Positions 1-6,813 of a stretch of DNA of 7,573 nt are shown in pieces (the first letter of the stretch is position 1; the number at the start of each line of letters is the position of its first letter). This DNA is from Acidimicrobiaceae bacterium UBA2093 (GTDB lineage Bacteria > Actinomycetota > Acidimicrobiia > Acidimicrobiales > Ilumatobacteraceae). The position numbers and the translations under genes are program-made. Below the pieces are notes generated by a model. The model was not told where the DNA came from. It saw only the letters and a list, made by a program, of their open reading frames with translations, and did not search any database. Location of the stretch: assembly GCA_002331255.1 (NCBI GenBank), contig DCZD01000012.1, positions 60,535 through 68,107 on the forward strand, in the 5' to 3' direction.

Positions 1-2562
1 CGCGAACGGTGGGGGGCAAATCTGTCTCCAGACGTCCAAGAGCGCCTCACCTACGAACTCGGTGTCATCACGTCAATGGGGTTCGCCTCGTACTTTCTCA
101 TCGTCTGGGACCTCATCCGATTCGCGCGTGAGAACGGAATTCGTGTGGGACCTGGTCGAGGATCAGCGGCCGGGTGTGCAGTGGCGTACTGCCTCCGAAT
201 TACCGACCTCGATCCGCTGAAGTACGACCTTCTGTTCGAGCGTTTCTTGAACCCCAGTCGCGTGTCGATGCCCGACATCGACATGGACTTCGACTCGAGA
301 TATCGCGACACCATGATCCGATATGCGGCCGACACCTACGGCCGTGATCACGTCGCCCAAATCATCACGTTTTCCACGATCAAGGCCCGTAACGCGGTAC
401 GTGATGCTGCCCGAGTGCTTGGCTATGACTACGCAGTCGGGGACCGCATCGCGAAGGCAATGCCGCCACTCGTCATGGGTCGAGACACTCCGTTGCGTTA
501 CTGCTTCGAAGAGACCGATGCCCACCGCGATGGCTACCGCGCCGCATCTGAGCTTCGTGACATGTTCGAGTCTGACGACGATGTGAAGAAGGTCGTTGAG
601 ATCGCCACGAAGTTGGAGGGCCTCAAGAGAAGCGACGGCATCCACGCCGCTGCAGTGGTGATCACGCGCGATCCTCTCACTGAATACCTGCCAATCCAGC
701 GCAAACCATCGGGTGACGGCGATCCAGCAGACGCGCCCATCGTCACGCAGTACGAGATGCACGCAGTGGAAGACCTCGGGCTCTTGAAGATGGACTTCCT
801 CGGCCTCCGCAACCTCGACGTCATTGCCGACACCGTCGCCATGATCCGCGCCACACGAGACTCTGATTTCGACATAGACACTGTGCCACTCGACGATTCA
901 CTCACGTATGAGCTACTCGGCCGGGGAGACACAATCGGGGTATTCCAGCTCGAATCTCCGCCAATGCGGGCATTGCTCAAGAGCATGAAACCCACCACGT
1001 TTGACGACGTTGCGGCAGTGATTGCGTTGTATCGACCGGGGCCGATGGGCGCCAACATGCACAATGACTATGCGGACTTCAAGAACAGTCGCAAGTCGAT
1101 TTCATATTTCCACGACGATGCCCGTGAACTGCTTGCCGACACGTATGGTCTCATGGTTTACCAAGAGAGCATGATGCGCGTCGCTCAGAAGTTTGCTGGC
1201 TACTCCTTGGCTCAGGCGGACAATCTTCGTAAGGCGTGCGGCAAGAAGATCCGCGAATTAATGGCGAAAGAACGCGAGCAGTTCGTCAAAGGGTGCGTCG
1301 ACACCGGCTATCCGGAAAAACTTGGCACCGAGCTGTTCAACATCATCGAGGGTTTCGCCGACTACGCGTTCAATAAGAGCCACGCATATGGCTACGGACT
1401 GGTGTCCTACCAGACCGCCTATCTGAAGGCGCATTACCCGGTCGAATACACGGCGTGTTTACTCACGTCGGTAAAGGGCAACTACGAGAAGGCGGCAGTT
1501 CACCTCTCTGATGCGCGGGCATCTGATATCTCGGTCTTGAACCCTGACATCAACTTGTCCCAGTCAGACTTTGTCGCAATTGTTGACGGTGGGCAGCGCA
1601 CAATCTATTTCGGCCTCGCAGCGGTCCGGAATGTGGGGGAAGGGCTAGTCGAGCTCATCGTCAACGAGCGCGAAACAAACGGAGCATTCGAGTCGTTCCA
1701 TGATTTCGTCGAACGTGTTCCTGAACCTGCGCTCAACAAACGTGCAGTCGAGTCGCTCATCAAATCGGGTGCCTTCGACCAACTCGGGCATCCGCGCCGA
1801 GGTCTATTGACTGTGTTCGAGCAGATCATTGACACCACCATCGTTCGCCGCCGTGAGCGGGAACGTGGCGTTATGAGTCTGTTCGGAGAGGCCTCAGAAG
1901 ACGAGGGTGGTTGGAGCGAACGAATCCCGATACCCGAATTGCAATTCGATAAAGCCGACCAGTTGCGGTTCGAGAAAGAGATGCTTGGCCTCTACATCTC
2001 TGACCACCCGTTGATGGGCGTACAAGCGGCACTTCGTCGAAAGGTCGACTGTGGAATTGCCGAACTTCATAGTCGAGAAGACGGCCCGGTCGTCATTGGC
2101 GGAGTCGTGACACAGCTGAACCGCCGATACACGCGAAAAGGTGACCAGATGGCCACATTCGTGCTCGAGGATCTCGAAGCGTCGATTGAAGTCACGGTCT
2201 TTACGCGCGCGCTGTCTGACTACGGTCATCTGTTGCGCGATGACGCCATCGTCACTGTGAGCGGTCGTGTCAACAGGCGTGATGAGAATCGAGTGAGTGT
2301 CTCCACGCAACGCATCACAGTTCTCGAAAATCTTCACGATCGTCCAACGGCATTGCACCTTCAACTTGCGACACACGGACTATCCGCGGAACGTGTCGAC
2401 GCGCTAAAGCAGATACTCATCGAACATCCAGGTGATTGTCCGGTAGTGCTTCACCTCGGCAACGGACTGGAGATGTCGCTCGGCGATGAGGTCGCAGTCG
2501 ATTTCGACAAGGTTCTAGGACCCCTGCGCGTCGCGTTTGGCCCCAGTGTCGTGGCCTTATAG
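1..2562 (+). CDS. dnaE: DNA polymerase III subunit alpha (5' end outside the window)
   Basis: This is the replicative polymerase catalytic subunit, which copies the chromosome as part of the Pol III holoenzyme. The reading frame is open from base 1, so the gene is cut by the window edge. 853 codons are present; actinobacterial DnaE proteins have about 1,180 residues, so the N-terminal PHP domain and some palm are missing. Visible in order: PGRGSAAG in GPGRGSAAGC (148-177); palm motif PDIDMDFD (271-294), holding the two metal-binding aspartates; LLKMDFLGLRNL (784-819), whose Asp at 793-795 matches the third catalytic aspartate; the finger region around YRPGPMG; and the segment EMLGLYISDHPL (about 1978-2013). 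Then comes an OB-fold (about 2090-2330, GGVVTQLNRRYTRKGD) and a C-terminal tail ending at TAG 2560-2562. The usual clamp-binding site reads VMSLF (1870-1884), without the typical first Gln. No frameshift or internal stop was seen. The family assignment is secure; replicative (DnaE1) rather than DnaE2 is inferred from the intact C-terminal region. Confidence 0.97.
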   Translation, partial: RERWGANLSPDVQERLTYELGVITSMGFASYFLIVWDLIRFARENGIRVGPGRGSAAGCAVAYCLRITDLDPLKYDLLFERFLNPSRVSMPDIDMDFDSRYRDTMIRYAADTYGRDHVAQIITFSTIKARNAVRDAARVLGYDYAVGDRIAKAMPPLVMGRDTPLRYCFEETDAHRDGYRAASELRDMFESDDDVKKVVEIATKLEGLKRSDGIHAAAVVITRDPLTEYLPIQRKPSGDGDPADAPIVTQYEMHAVEDLGLLKMDFLGLRNLDVIADTVAMIRATRDSDFDIDTVPLDDSLTYELLGRGDTIGVFQLESPPMRALLKSMKPTTFDDVAAVIALYRPGPMGANMHNDYADFKNSRKSISYFHDDARELLADTYGLMVYQESMMRVAQKFAGYSLAQADNLRKACGKKIRELMAKEREQFVKGCVDTGYPEKLGTELFNIIEGFADYAFNKSHAYGYGLVSYQTAYLKAHYPVEYTACLLTSVKGNYEKAAVHLSDARASDISVLNPDINLSQSDFVAIVDGGQRTIYFGLAAVRNVGEGLVELIVNERETNGAFESFHDFVERVPEPALNKRAVESLIKSGAFDQLGHPRRGLLTVFEQIIDTTIVRRRERERGVMSLFGEASEDEGGWSERIPIPELQFDKADQLRFEKEMLGLYISDHPLMGVQAALRRKVDCGIAELHSREDGPVVIGGVVTQLNRRYTRKGDQMATFVLEDLEASIEVTVFTRALSDYGHLLRDDAIVTVSGRVNRRDENRVSVSTQRITVLENLHDRPTALHLQLATHGLSAERVDALKQILIEHPGDCPVVLHLGNGLEMSLGDEVAVDFDKVLGPLRVAFGPSVVAL

Positions 2563-2635
2563 GGCACTGTCGCAGCGAAGTTGGGCCAATTTCCGACCTT
2601 CATCTTCATCCAAATCGAAGTTTCGGTGGCAGAAT

Positions 2636-2641
2636 AGGAGG
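2636..2641 (+). promoter_or_regulatory. Orphan Shine-Dalgarno-like AGGAGG
   Basis: The sequence is a perfect AGGAGG, but no ATG, GTG or TTG lies 5 to 12 bases downstream in any frame. The following bases are ctcttacggcc. The nearest in-frame start codons of the downstream gene are GTG at 2681 and ATG at 2699, too far for direct use. It may be chance, a remnant of an earlier start site, or part of a structured leader. Confidence 0.35.
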
Positions 2642-2648
2642 CTCTTAC

Positions 2649-2670
2649 GGCCAGCGCACGGGGCGCGGCC
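2649..2670 (+). terminator. GC-rich hairpin: dnaE terminator candidate or leader structure
   Basis: GGCC (2649-2652) and GCGC (2654-2657) pair with GCGC (2663-2666) and GGCC (2667-2670). This gives eight G-C pairs interrupted by one bulged A at 2653, closed by a five-base ACGGG loop. No U-tract follows, so it is not a classical intrinsic terminator. High-GC Gram-positive genomes often have hairpins without a U-tract near gene ends, and it could equally be a 5' leader structure of the next gene, whose ATG starts 28 bases after the stem. Confidence 0.4.
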
Positions 2671-2698
2671 TCGAGCCAATGTGGAGCGGACGAAATCG

Positions 2699-3355
2699 AT
2701 GACACTCGAAGTCGCCACCCAAGACTGCAATGCACTGACAGACGCCGATCTCGATGATCTGGCGTCGATGGATGGTGCGTTCGACATCGGAACCCTCTCA
2801 AAGGCAAAAGAAGACTGGGTTCTCTTCACGTCTGCCCGCGAAGGGGGCAAGTTGGTGGGCTTCACCTTCTCGACCCTCGAGCGCATCGGGGGAACTCCGT
2901 GCGTGCTGCTCGGCCTGATGAGTGTCAAGAAAACGGGGAAGCGTGACTCGGTGCTGAAAGGGCTGATGTCCGAGGCCTACCACCGGGCGCTGATGGCATT
3001 CCCTGACGAAGATGTCGTCATCGGATCGCGTTTCGTTCGTGCCGATGGACTTGAGGCATTCAAGAGCCTGAGTGACATCATTCCCCGGCCCGGTCATCGG
3101 GCAGTGGGAGAAGAGCGCGCATGGGGTCGTCGACTTGCCAAGCGATTCGGGGTCGACGCGAGCTATGACGAGCAATCCTTCGTTGTTATGTCAAACGCGC
3201 GCACAGGTTTCATCGACCATGAGTCATCGAAACCCGAAAAACTGAAGGCTGATGTGGTTGAGCAGTTCAAGGACGTCAGTGACAAGAAGGGTGGCGTGCT
3301 CATCGTCCACGGTTGGACGATGACCGAAAGTCTTCTCAAACTGGGTCAGCGCTGA
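2699..3355 (+). CDS. Unassigned 218-residue protein with GNAT-like layout
   Basis: I do not recognise a named family. The layout resembles a GNAT acyltransferase: alternating strands at about residues 40-76 (WVLFTSAREGGKLVGFTF, then CVLLGLMSV), a basic turn KKTGKRD (77-83) where GNAT proteins bind the CoA pyrophosphate, a helix (84-100), a strand VVIGSRFV (106-113), then DGLEAFKSLSDIIPRP. The turn does not match the canonical Q/R-x-x-G-x-G/A loop, so catalytic activity is uncertain. The charged C-terminal part (about 175-218) ends in the strand GGVLIVHGWTM. No signal peptide or membrane segment is evident, so it is probably cytoplasmic. ATG 2699 is chosen because the recognisable fold begins shortly after it. 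GGAG at 2683-2686 lies 12 bases upstream, a rather long spacing; GTG 2681 is an in-frame alternative. It lies 35 bases before the nitroreductase gene on the same strand, so the two are probably co-transcribed. Confidence 0.8.
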   Translation: MTLEVATQDCNALTDADLDDLASMDGAFDIGTLSKAKEDWVLFTSAREGGKLVGFTFSTLERIGGTPCVLLGLMSVKKTGKRDSVLKGLMSEAYHRALMAFPDEDVVIGSRFVRADGLEAFKSLSDIIPRPGHRAVGEERAWGRRLAKRFGVDASYDEQSFVVMSNARTGFIDHESSKPEKLKADVVEQFKDVSDKKGGVLIVHGWTMTESLLKLGQR

Positions 3356-3362
3356 CGCGACT

Positions 3363-3382
3363 ACCTCGTCCACGGTCGAGGT
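3363..3382 (+). repeat. Inverted repeat covering the nitroreductase ribosome binding site
   Basis: ACCTCG (3363-3368) and CGAGGT (3377-3382) form a perfect six-base inverted repeat around an eight-base loop (tccacggt), with a possible extra T-G wobble pair at 3362/3383. The right arm contains most of the Shine-Dalgarno sequence of the next gene. In RNA the hairpin would hide the ribosome binding site; in DNA the repeat could be an operator. Either role is inference. Confidence 0.45.
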
Positions 3383-3384
3383 GA
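3378..3384 (+). promoter_or_regulatory. Shine-Dalgarno site GAGGTGA for the nitroreductase gene
   Basis: GAGGTGA lies six bases before ATG 3391. It is the best-matched and best-spaced ribosome binding site in the window and fixes that start. It overlaps the right arm of the inverted repeat 3363-3382. Confidence 0.8.
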
Positions 3385-3390
3385 CATCTC

Positions 3391-3990
3391 ATGGAGTTTG
3401 AGACACTCGTCCGATCTCGGCGTATGCGGCGCTCTTTTGCCGACATTCGTATCGACCGTGATCTCATTGAACAGTGCGTCAACCTGGCACGCTTTGCTCC
3501 GAGCGCAGGAAAGACCCAAGGCTGGAACATCATCGTCCTTGAAGGTGGTGACACTGAATCGTTCTGGTCGTGCACTTTGCCTGCTGAACGACGAGGGTCA
3601 TTCACGTGGCCAGGGCTCTTGCGAGCACCGGTGATTGCAGTCGCACTTGCCGACCCTGATGCGTACGTCCAGCGCTATGGGGAGACAGACAAGGCACATA
3701 CTGGGCTCGGCGAAGGACCACATTCGTGGCCAGTCAAATACTGGACAGTGGACGCATCGTTCGCAGTCATGACGTTGTTGTACGCACTTGATGATGTGGG
3801 ACTTGGGTCGTTGTTCTTCGCAATCTTCAACGGCGAGCAAGAGTTGCGCTCGACGCTTGGTATTCCATCGCAGATGGAGATCATCGGGGCAATCGCCATC
3901 GGAGTGCCAGACGGATCAGATGCACCTGGTCGCAGCGCCCTGCGTCAATCGCGGAGAGTAACCGACTTCATCCATTGGGGTAAGTGGTAG
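3391..3990 (+). CDS. Nitroreductase-family FMN oxidoreductase
   Basis: This 199-residue protein belongs to the FMN-dependent nitroreductase fold, whose members reduce nitro groups, quinones, flavins or other substrates with NAD(P)H; the substrate here cannot be read from the sequence. Visible hallmarks: the basic N-terminal FMN-phosphate segment RSRRMRRSF (8-16), the loop FAPSAGKTQGWN (35-46), the core DASFAVMTLLYALDDVGLGS (121-140), and a C-terminal PGRSALRQSRRV (179-190) ending in FIHWGKW. The length is normal for a single-domain member. The fold also forms the C-terminal domain of the F420 ligase FbiB, and an F420-using host is indicated by npdG nearby, but nothing here shows an F420 role. 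The start is supported by the site at 3378-3384. The last 23 bases overlap the end of the convergent yyaL gene. It probably shares a transcript with the 218-residue gene. Confidence 0.9.
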   Translation: MEFETLVRSRRMRRSFADIRIDRDLIEQCVNLARFAPSAGKTQGWNIIVLEGGDTESFWSCTLPAERRGSFTWPGLLRAPVIAVALADPDAYVQRYGETDKAHTGLGEGPHSWPVKYWTVDASFAVMTLLYALDDVGLGSLFFAIFNGEQELRSTLGIPSQMEIIGAIAIGVPDGSDAPGRSALRQSRRVTDFIHWGKW

Positions 3991-5989
3991 CGAGCACCCG
4001 ACGAAGCGATTCTCGATCAGTGACCGGAGCACTGCACACATGGTCACGACACACGTAGGCCCGCTCGCCGTCGCGACCATGCCACAGTGGAGAGTCAAAG
4101 GTCTCGCCCCATGCAACAACTGAGGTAGGCCGCCACGCTGACCAAACTTCTTGTAGTAGGTCGGTTCGGCCACCGCTGATTGCGATTTCTGTCGTGCCGA
4201 CGAGACGAAGATGCATAGCGTGAGCAAGATTGCAGAACGCAGTTGGTGCGCGACGGAACATCGAGCCGCAGAGCGCGATCAGTTCGTCAGCTTTCTCAAG
4301 AAGGTCCGGCCGTCCCGTAAGCGCGCTCAGACGAATGAATGAATTCGCGGCCGTCGACTGAGCAGACGGTGTGGCATTGTCCATGATGTCCTTTGCGCGC
4401 ACGATGAGGCGTTCGGCATGGTCGGCAGTGGTGAACAGTCCGCCCTTGTCGGGGTCCCAGAAATCTGTCAGAAGCTGTTCGGTCACGGAGAGTGCATGTG
4501 TAATCCACTTTGCCTGACCTGTCAGTTCGTACAAACGAGTGAACGCGTCGACGAGTTGAGCAAGATCATGAGCGAGTGCATCGTGGCGTGCTTGCGGCAC
4601 GGCATCTGCCTGCCAACTTCGGTGCCATTTTCCGTCTGCTCGGCGGAGTGCTGTCACGAGAAACTCGCCGGTACGTGTTGCCGCGTCGCGCCAGTCATCA
4701 CGGCCAAAGGCAGCAGCTGCTTCACACAAGCTTGCGAGCATCATCGCGTTCCACTCGGTCAGTACCTTGTCGTCGAGACCGGGTCTTGTCCGCAGAGCCC
4801 GGGCTTCGAACAACTCTGTGCGTGCACGTTGAAGTGAGTCGTGAAGAAGGTCGTCGTCTCGATGTGTGATGCGATTGGGAATCGACTTCCCTTCGAAATT
4901 CCCGCTCGCTGTGATGTCCCACCAGGCACAGGCAGCCGAACCGGTTTCGCCAAGGACATCGAGGACTTCACTAGGGCTCCAGGTGTAGAACGCCCCTTCG
5001 TGGGAATGTCCGTCGGCATCTAGCGAGTCGGCATCTTCGGCACTGAAGAAACCGCCATCTTCGTGGCAAAGATCGCGCAGCACATATGTGACGATTTCCT
5101 CGGCAACAAAACGGAAATCATCGATTCTGAAGGTTTGCCATGCGTGCACGTACACGCGCAACAAAAGCGCTTGGTCGTAGAGCATCTTTTCAAAGTGGGG
5201 TACAAGCCACTTCTCGTCCACGCTATAGCGGGAAAATCCACCCCCTAGATGGTCGTGCATGCCGCCGGCAGCCATTGCTTTGAGGGTCGTGCACACGGCT
5301 TCCTCGATGTCGCGGGCCTGAGGCGCATTGACTGGATCTGTCACCAGTTCTGCGTAGGCGCGCATCAAGAGGTCGAGCGCAAATGTCGAGGGGAACTTCG
5401 GAGCTGACCCAAAGCCGCCCCAGTGCTGATCGAAGTTTGACAGCAGCGTCTGGACGGCGAGCGACAACGCCTCACGTGGCCGATCGTCAGTCACTGGCTC
5501 GATGCTTTCGGTGCGACGCAGCGAATCGAGAAGGGCTTCGACATTGTGGCGGACATCGTCGGGTTTGGTGCGCCAGACGTCGTCGATTGCGTTCATCAGT
5601 TGAAGAAACGAATTCTTCGGAAAGTATGTGCCGCCATAGAACGGCTCACCTTCGGGCGTGAGAAAAACAGTCATTGGCCATCCGCCGCGACCAGTCATGG
5701 CCTGCACGGCATCCATGTAGATGGCATCGACATCTGGGCGTTCTTCGCGGTCGACTTTCACGTTGACGAAGAGTTTGTTCATGACTGATGCGACGTCAGA
5801 GTCTTCGAAACATTCATGTGCCATCACGTGGCACCAATGACATGCGGAATAACCCACCGACAACAGAATCGGGACATTGCGTTCTTTGGCTTCTGCGAAC
5901 GCGTCGGCACCCCACTCAAACCATGAGACGGGGTTGTCTTTGTGTTGTCGAAGGTAGGGCGATGCCGATGAGACCAGGCGGTTGGTCAT
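3968..5989 (-). CDS. yyaL: Thioredoxin-like domain protein of the YyaL/SSP411 (DUF255) family
   Basis: The 673 residues follow the usual plan of this conserved but poorly characterised family. An N-terminal thioredoxin-like domain (about 1-160) opens with SSASPYLRQHKDNPVSW and carries the redox motif C50-HW-C53 in SACHWCHVMAHECFED, then VNVKVDREERPDVD and GGWPMTVFLTPEG. A long alpha-helical region (about 180-590) resembles six-hairpin glycosidase or sugar-epimerase folds, with WGGFGSAPKFP, HFEKMLYDQALLLRVY, GGFFSAEDADS and LTEWNAMMLASL. The tail YVCRDHVCSAPVTD is also typical. No signal peptide is seen, so it is likely cytoplasmic. Proposed roles include redox or carbohydrate-related functions, but no firm reaction is known. 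The start at 5989 is well bounded: the fabI stop (5999-6001) is in the same frame only three codons upstream. Ribosome binding is weak (CAGG just before ATG), which suggests translational coupling to fabI. Confidence 0.95.
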   Translation of the reverse strand: MTNRLVSSASPYLRQHKDNPVSWFEWGADAFAEAKERNVPILLSVGYSACHWCHVMAHECFEDSDVASVMNKLFVNVKVDREERPDVDAIYMDAVQAMTGRGGWPMTVFLTPEGEPFYGGTYFPKNSFLQLMNAIDDVWRTKPDDVRHNVEALLDSLRRTESIEPVTDDRPREALSLAVQTLLSNFDQHWGGFGSAPKFPSTFALDLLMRAYAELVTDPVNAPQARDIEEAVCTTLKAMAAGGMHDHLGGGFSRYSVDEKWLVPHFEKMLYDQALLLRVYVHAWQTFRIDDFRFVAEEIVTYVLRDLCHEDGGFFSAEDADSLDADGHSHEGAFYTWSPSEVLDVLGETGSAACAWWDITASGNFEGKSIPNRITHRDDDLLHDSLQRARTELFEARALRTRPGLDDKVLTEWNAMMLASLCEAAAAFGRDDWRDAATRTGEFLVTALRRADGKWHRSWQADAVPQARHDALAHDLAQLVDAFTRLYELTGQAKWITHALSVTEQLLTDFWDPDKGGLFTTADHAERLIVRAKDIMDNATPSAQSTAANSFIRLSALTGRPDLLEKADELIALCGSMFRRAPTAFCNLAHAMHLRLVGTTEIAISGGRTDLLQEVWSAWRPTSVVAWGETFDSPLWHGRDGERAYVCRDHVCSAPVTDRESLRRVLATTYPNG

Positions 5990-5998
5990 GGCCTGACG

Positions 5999-6766
5999 TT
6001 AGGCACCGATGGCGTGATACCCGCCATCGACGTGGATGATTTCACCCGTGGTGGCGGGGAACCAGTCAGACATCAAGGCAACACAGGCGCGTGCAACAGC
6101 ATCTGAATCATTTACATCCCAGCCAAGCGGTGCACGGTCATCCCACACATCTTCGAACTTCTTGAAACCGGGAATTGATTTGGCAGCCATGGTGCGGATG
6201 GGTCCAGCTGCGATGAGATTGCATCGAATTCCGCGAGGCCCCAGTTCCTTGGCGAGATAACGGCTGGTTGACTCAAGAGCAGACTTGGCGACTCCCATCC
6301 AGTTGTACGCAGGCCATGCGACGGTGTTGTCAAAATCAAGCCCAATGATGGATGCTCCTCGCCCCATGAGCGGCAAGAACGCATCAGCCATAGTCTTGAA
6401 CGAGTATGCAGATATCTGCATTGCAACGGAGACGTCACTCCATTGAGCGGCTAAGAAGTCGTCTCCAAGGCATACCTCTGGCGCGAAACCAATTGAATGG
6501 AGTACTCCATCGACTGACCCCAGTGATGCGGCCACTTGTTCTCGAACCGATGTGACATGTTCATCGATGGTCACGTCGAATTCGAATACATCCGCAGGAG
6601 TTTCGAGTCTTCGAGCTGTGCGTTGCGTGAGAGACAGTGCGCGACCGGCACCGGTGAGCACCACCGTCGCACCTTCTCGTTGAGCCATTTGTGCGACTCC
6701 GAAGGCGAGAGACGCATCAGTCAGCACACCAGTGATTACGAGACGCTTGCCGTCGAGGATTCCCAT
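5999..6766 (-). CDS. fabI: Enoyl-[acyl-carrier-protein] reductase, FabI/InhA type
   Basis: This enzyme reduces trans-2-enoyl-ACP with NADH in the last step of each type II fatty-acid elongation cycle. The 255 residues form a short-chain dehydrogenase fold of the FabI class: cofactor loop ITGVLTDASLAFG (11-23), HSIGF (90-94, with the Ser equivalent to InhA S94), GLDFD (142-146), the catalytic Tyr/Lys pair Y154 and K161 in YNWMGVAKSALES, then AAGPIRT (186-192) and SDWFPATTGEIIHVDGG near the end. Overall it reads closest to mycobacterial InhA, but the loop between GPIRT and APLGW is about ten residues shorter, as in E. coli FabI. The ATG at 6764-6766 starts MGILDGKRLVITG, matching the InhA N-terminus; a GTG 15 codons upstream (6809-6811) is less likely. 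yyaL follows after nine bases. The gene diverges from npdG. Confidence 0.96.
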   Translation of the reverse strand: MGILDGKRLVITGVLTDASLAFGVAQMAQREGATVVLTGAGRALSLTQRTARRLETPADVFEFDVTIDEHVTSVREQVAASLGSVDGVLHSIGFAPEVCLGDDFLAAQWSDVSVAMQISAYSFKTMADAFLPLMGRGASIIGLDFDNTVAWPAYNWMGVAKSALESTSRYLAKELGPRGIRCNLIAAGPIRTMAAKSIPGFKKFEDVWDDRAPLGWDVNDSDAVARACVALMSDWFPATTGEIIHVDGGYHAIGA

Positions 6767-6773
6767 GTATCTG

Positions 6774-6803
6774 ACCGTAGTGGGGAAGGGGTGTTTGTGT
6801 AAG
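6774..6803 (-). promoter_or_regulatory. Candidate fabI promoter placing transcription start at the ATG
   Basis: On the minus strand TACGGT (6774-6779) fits the loose actinobacterial -10 pattern TANNNT. Eighteen bases upstream lies CTTACA (6798-6803), which matches four of six bases of TTGACA. Only seven bases (cagatac) separate the -10 from ATG 6766, so transcription would begin at or next to the start codon, giving a leaderless mRNA. In line with that, no Shine-Dalgarno sequence precedes the ATG. The promoter is inferred from sequence only. Confidence 0.4.
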
Positions 6804-6804
6804 G
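6801..6804 (+). promoter_or_regulatory. Probable Shine-Dalgarno AAGG for npdG
   Basis: AAGG lies nine bases before ATG 6814, a short but acceptable match. It overlaps the proposed -35 element of the divergent fabI promoter. The npdG promoter itself would have to lie within the 47-base gap or the first codons of fabI; I see no convincing -10 for it. Confidence 0.45.
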
Positions 6805-6813
6805 CTCTCACCT

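Larger units (their letters stand above)
2563..2698 (+). other. Intergenic region after dnaE with orphan AGGAGG and a GC hairpin
   Basis: These 136 bases separate the dnaE stop from the next start codon. The stretch contains a perfect Shine-Dalgarno-like AGGAGG (2636-2641) and a strong hairpin (2649-2670), listed separately. I could not pick a convincing -10/-35 pair; AGAATA at 2631-2636 is the only AT-rich block resembling a -10 element, and it lacks a good -35. The downstream frame can be read open back to 2537, overlapping the dnaE end. However, that extension would begin inside dnaE, contains a low-complexity Ser/Lys run, and has no ribosome binding site, so I treat it as noncoding. Confidence 0.6.

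Noticed and set aside
163..1064. Two long open frames antisense to dnaE (163-762 and 534-1064)
   Set aside because: They lie entirely within a strongly conserved dnaE reading frame, have no recognisable domain, and show composition expected from the complement of GC-biased codons.
2537..2698. Possible 54-residue N-terminal extension of the 218-residue protein
   Set aside because: It would start inside the dnaE end, has no ribosome binding site, includes a low-complexity Ser/Lys run, and crosses a strong hairpin; the conserved-looking fold begins after ATG 2699.
4418..4869. Open frames of 97 to 139 codons on the + strand opposite yyaL
   Set aside because: They are antisense to a well-supported gene, cysteine-rich without an ordered motif, and lack ribosome binding sites.
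6767..6811. GTG at 6809-6811 as the fabI start (15 extra residues)
   Set aside because: The ATG at 6764-6766 matches the InhA N-terminus, and the extension would consume almost the whole divergent intergenic region without a ribosome binding site.
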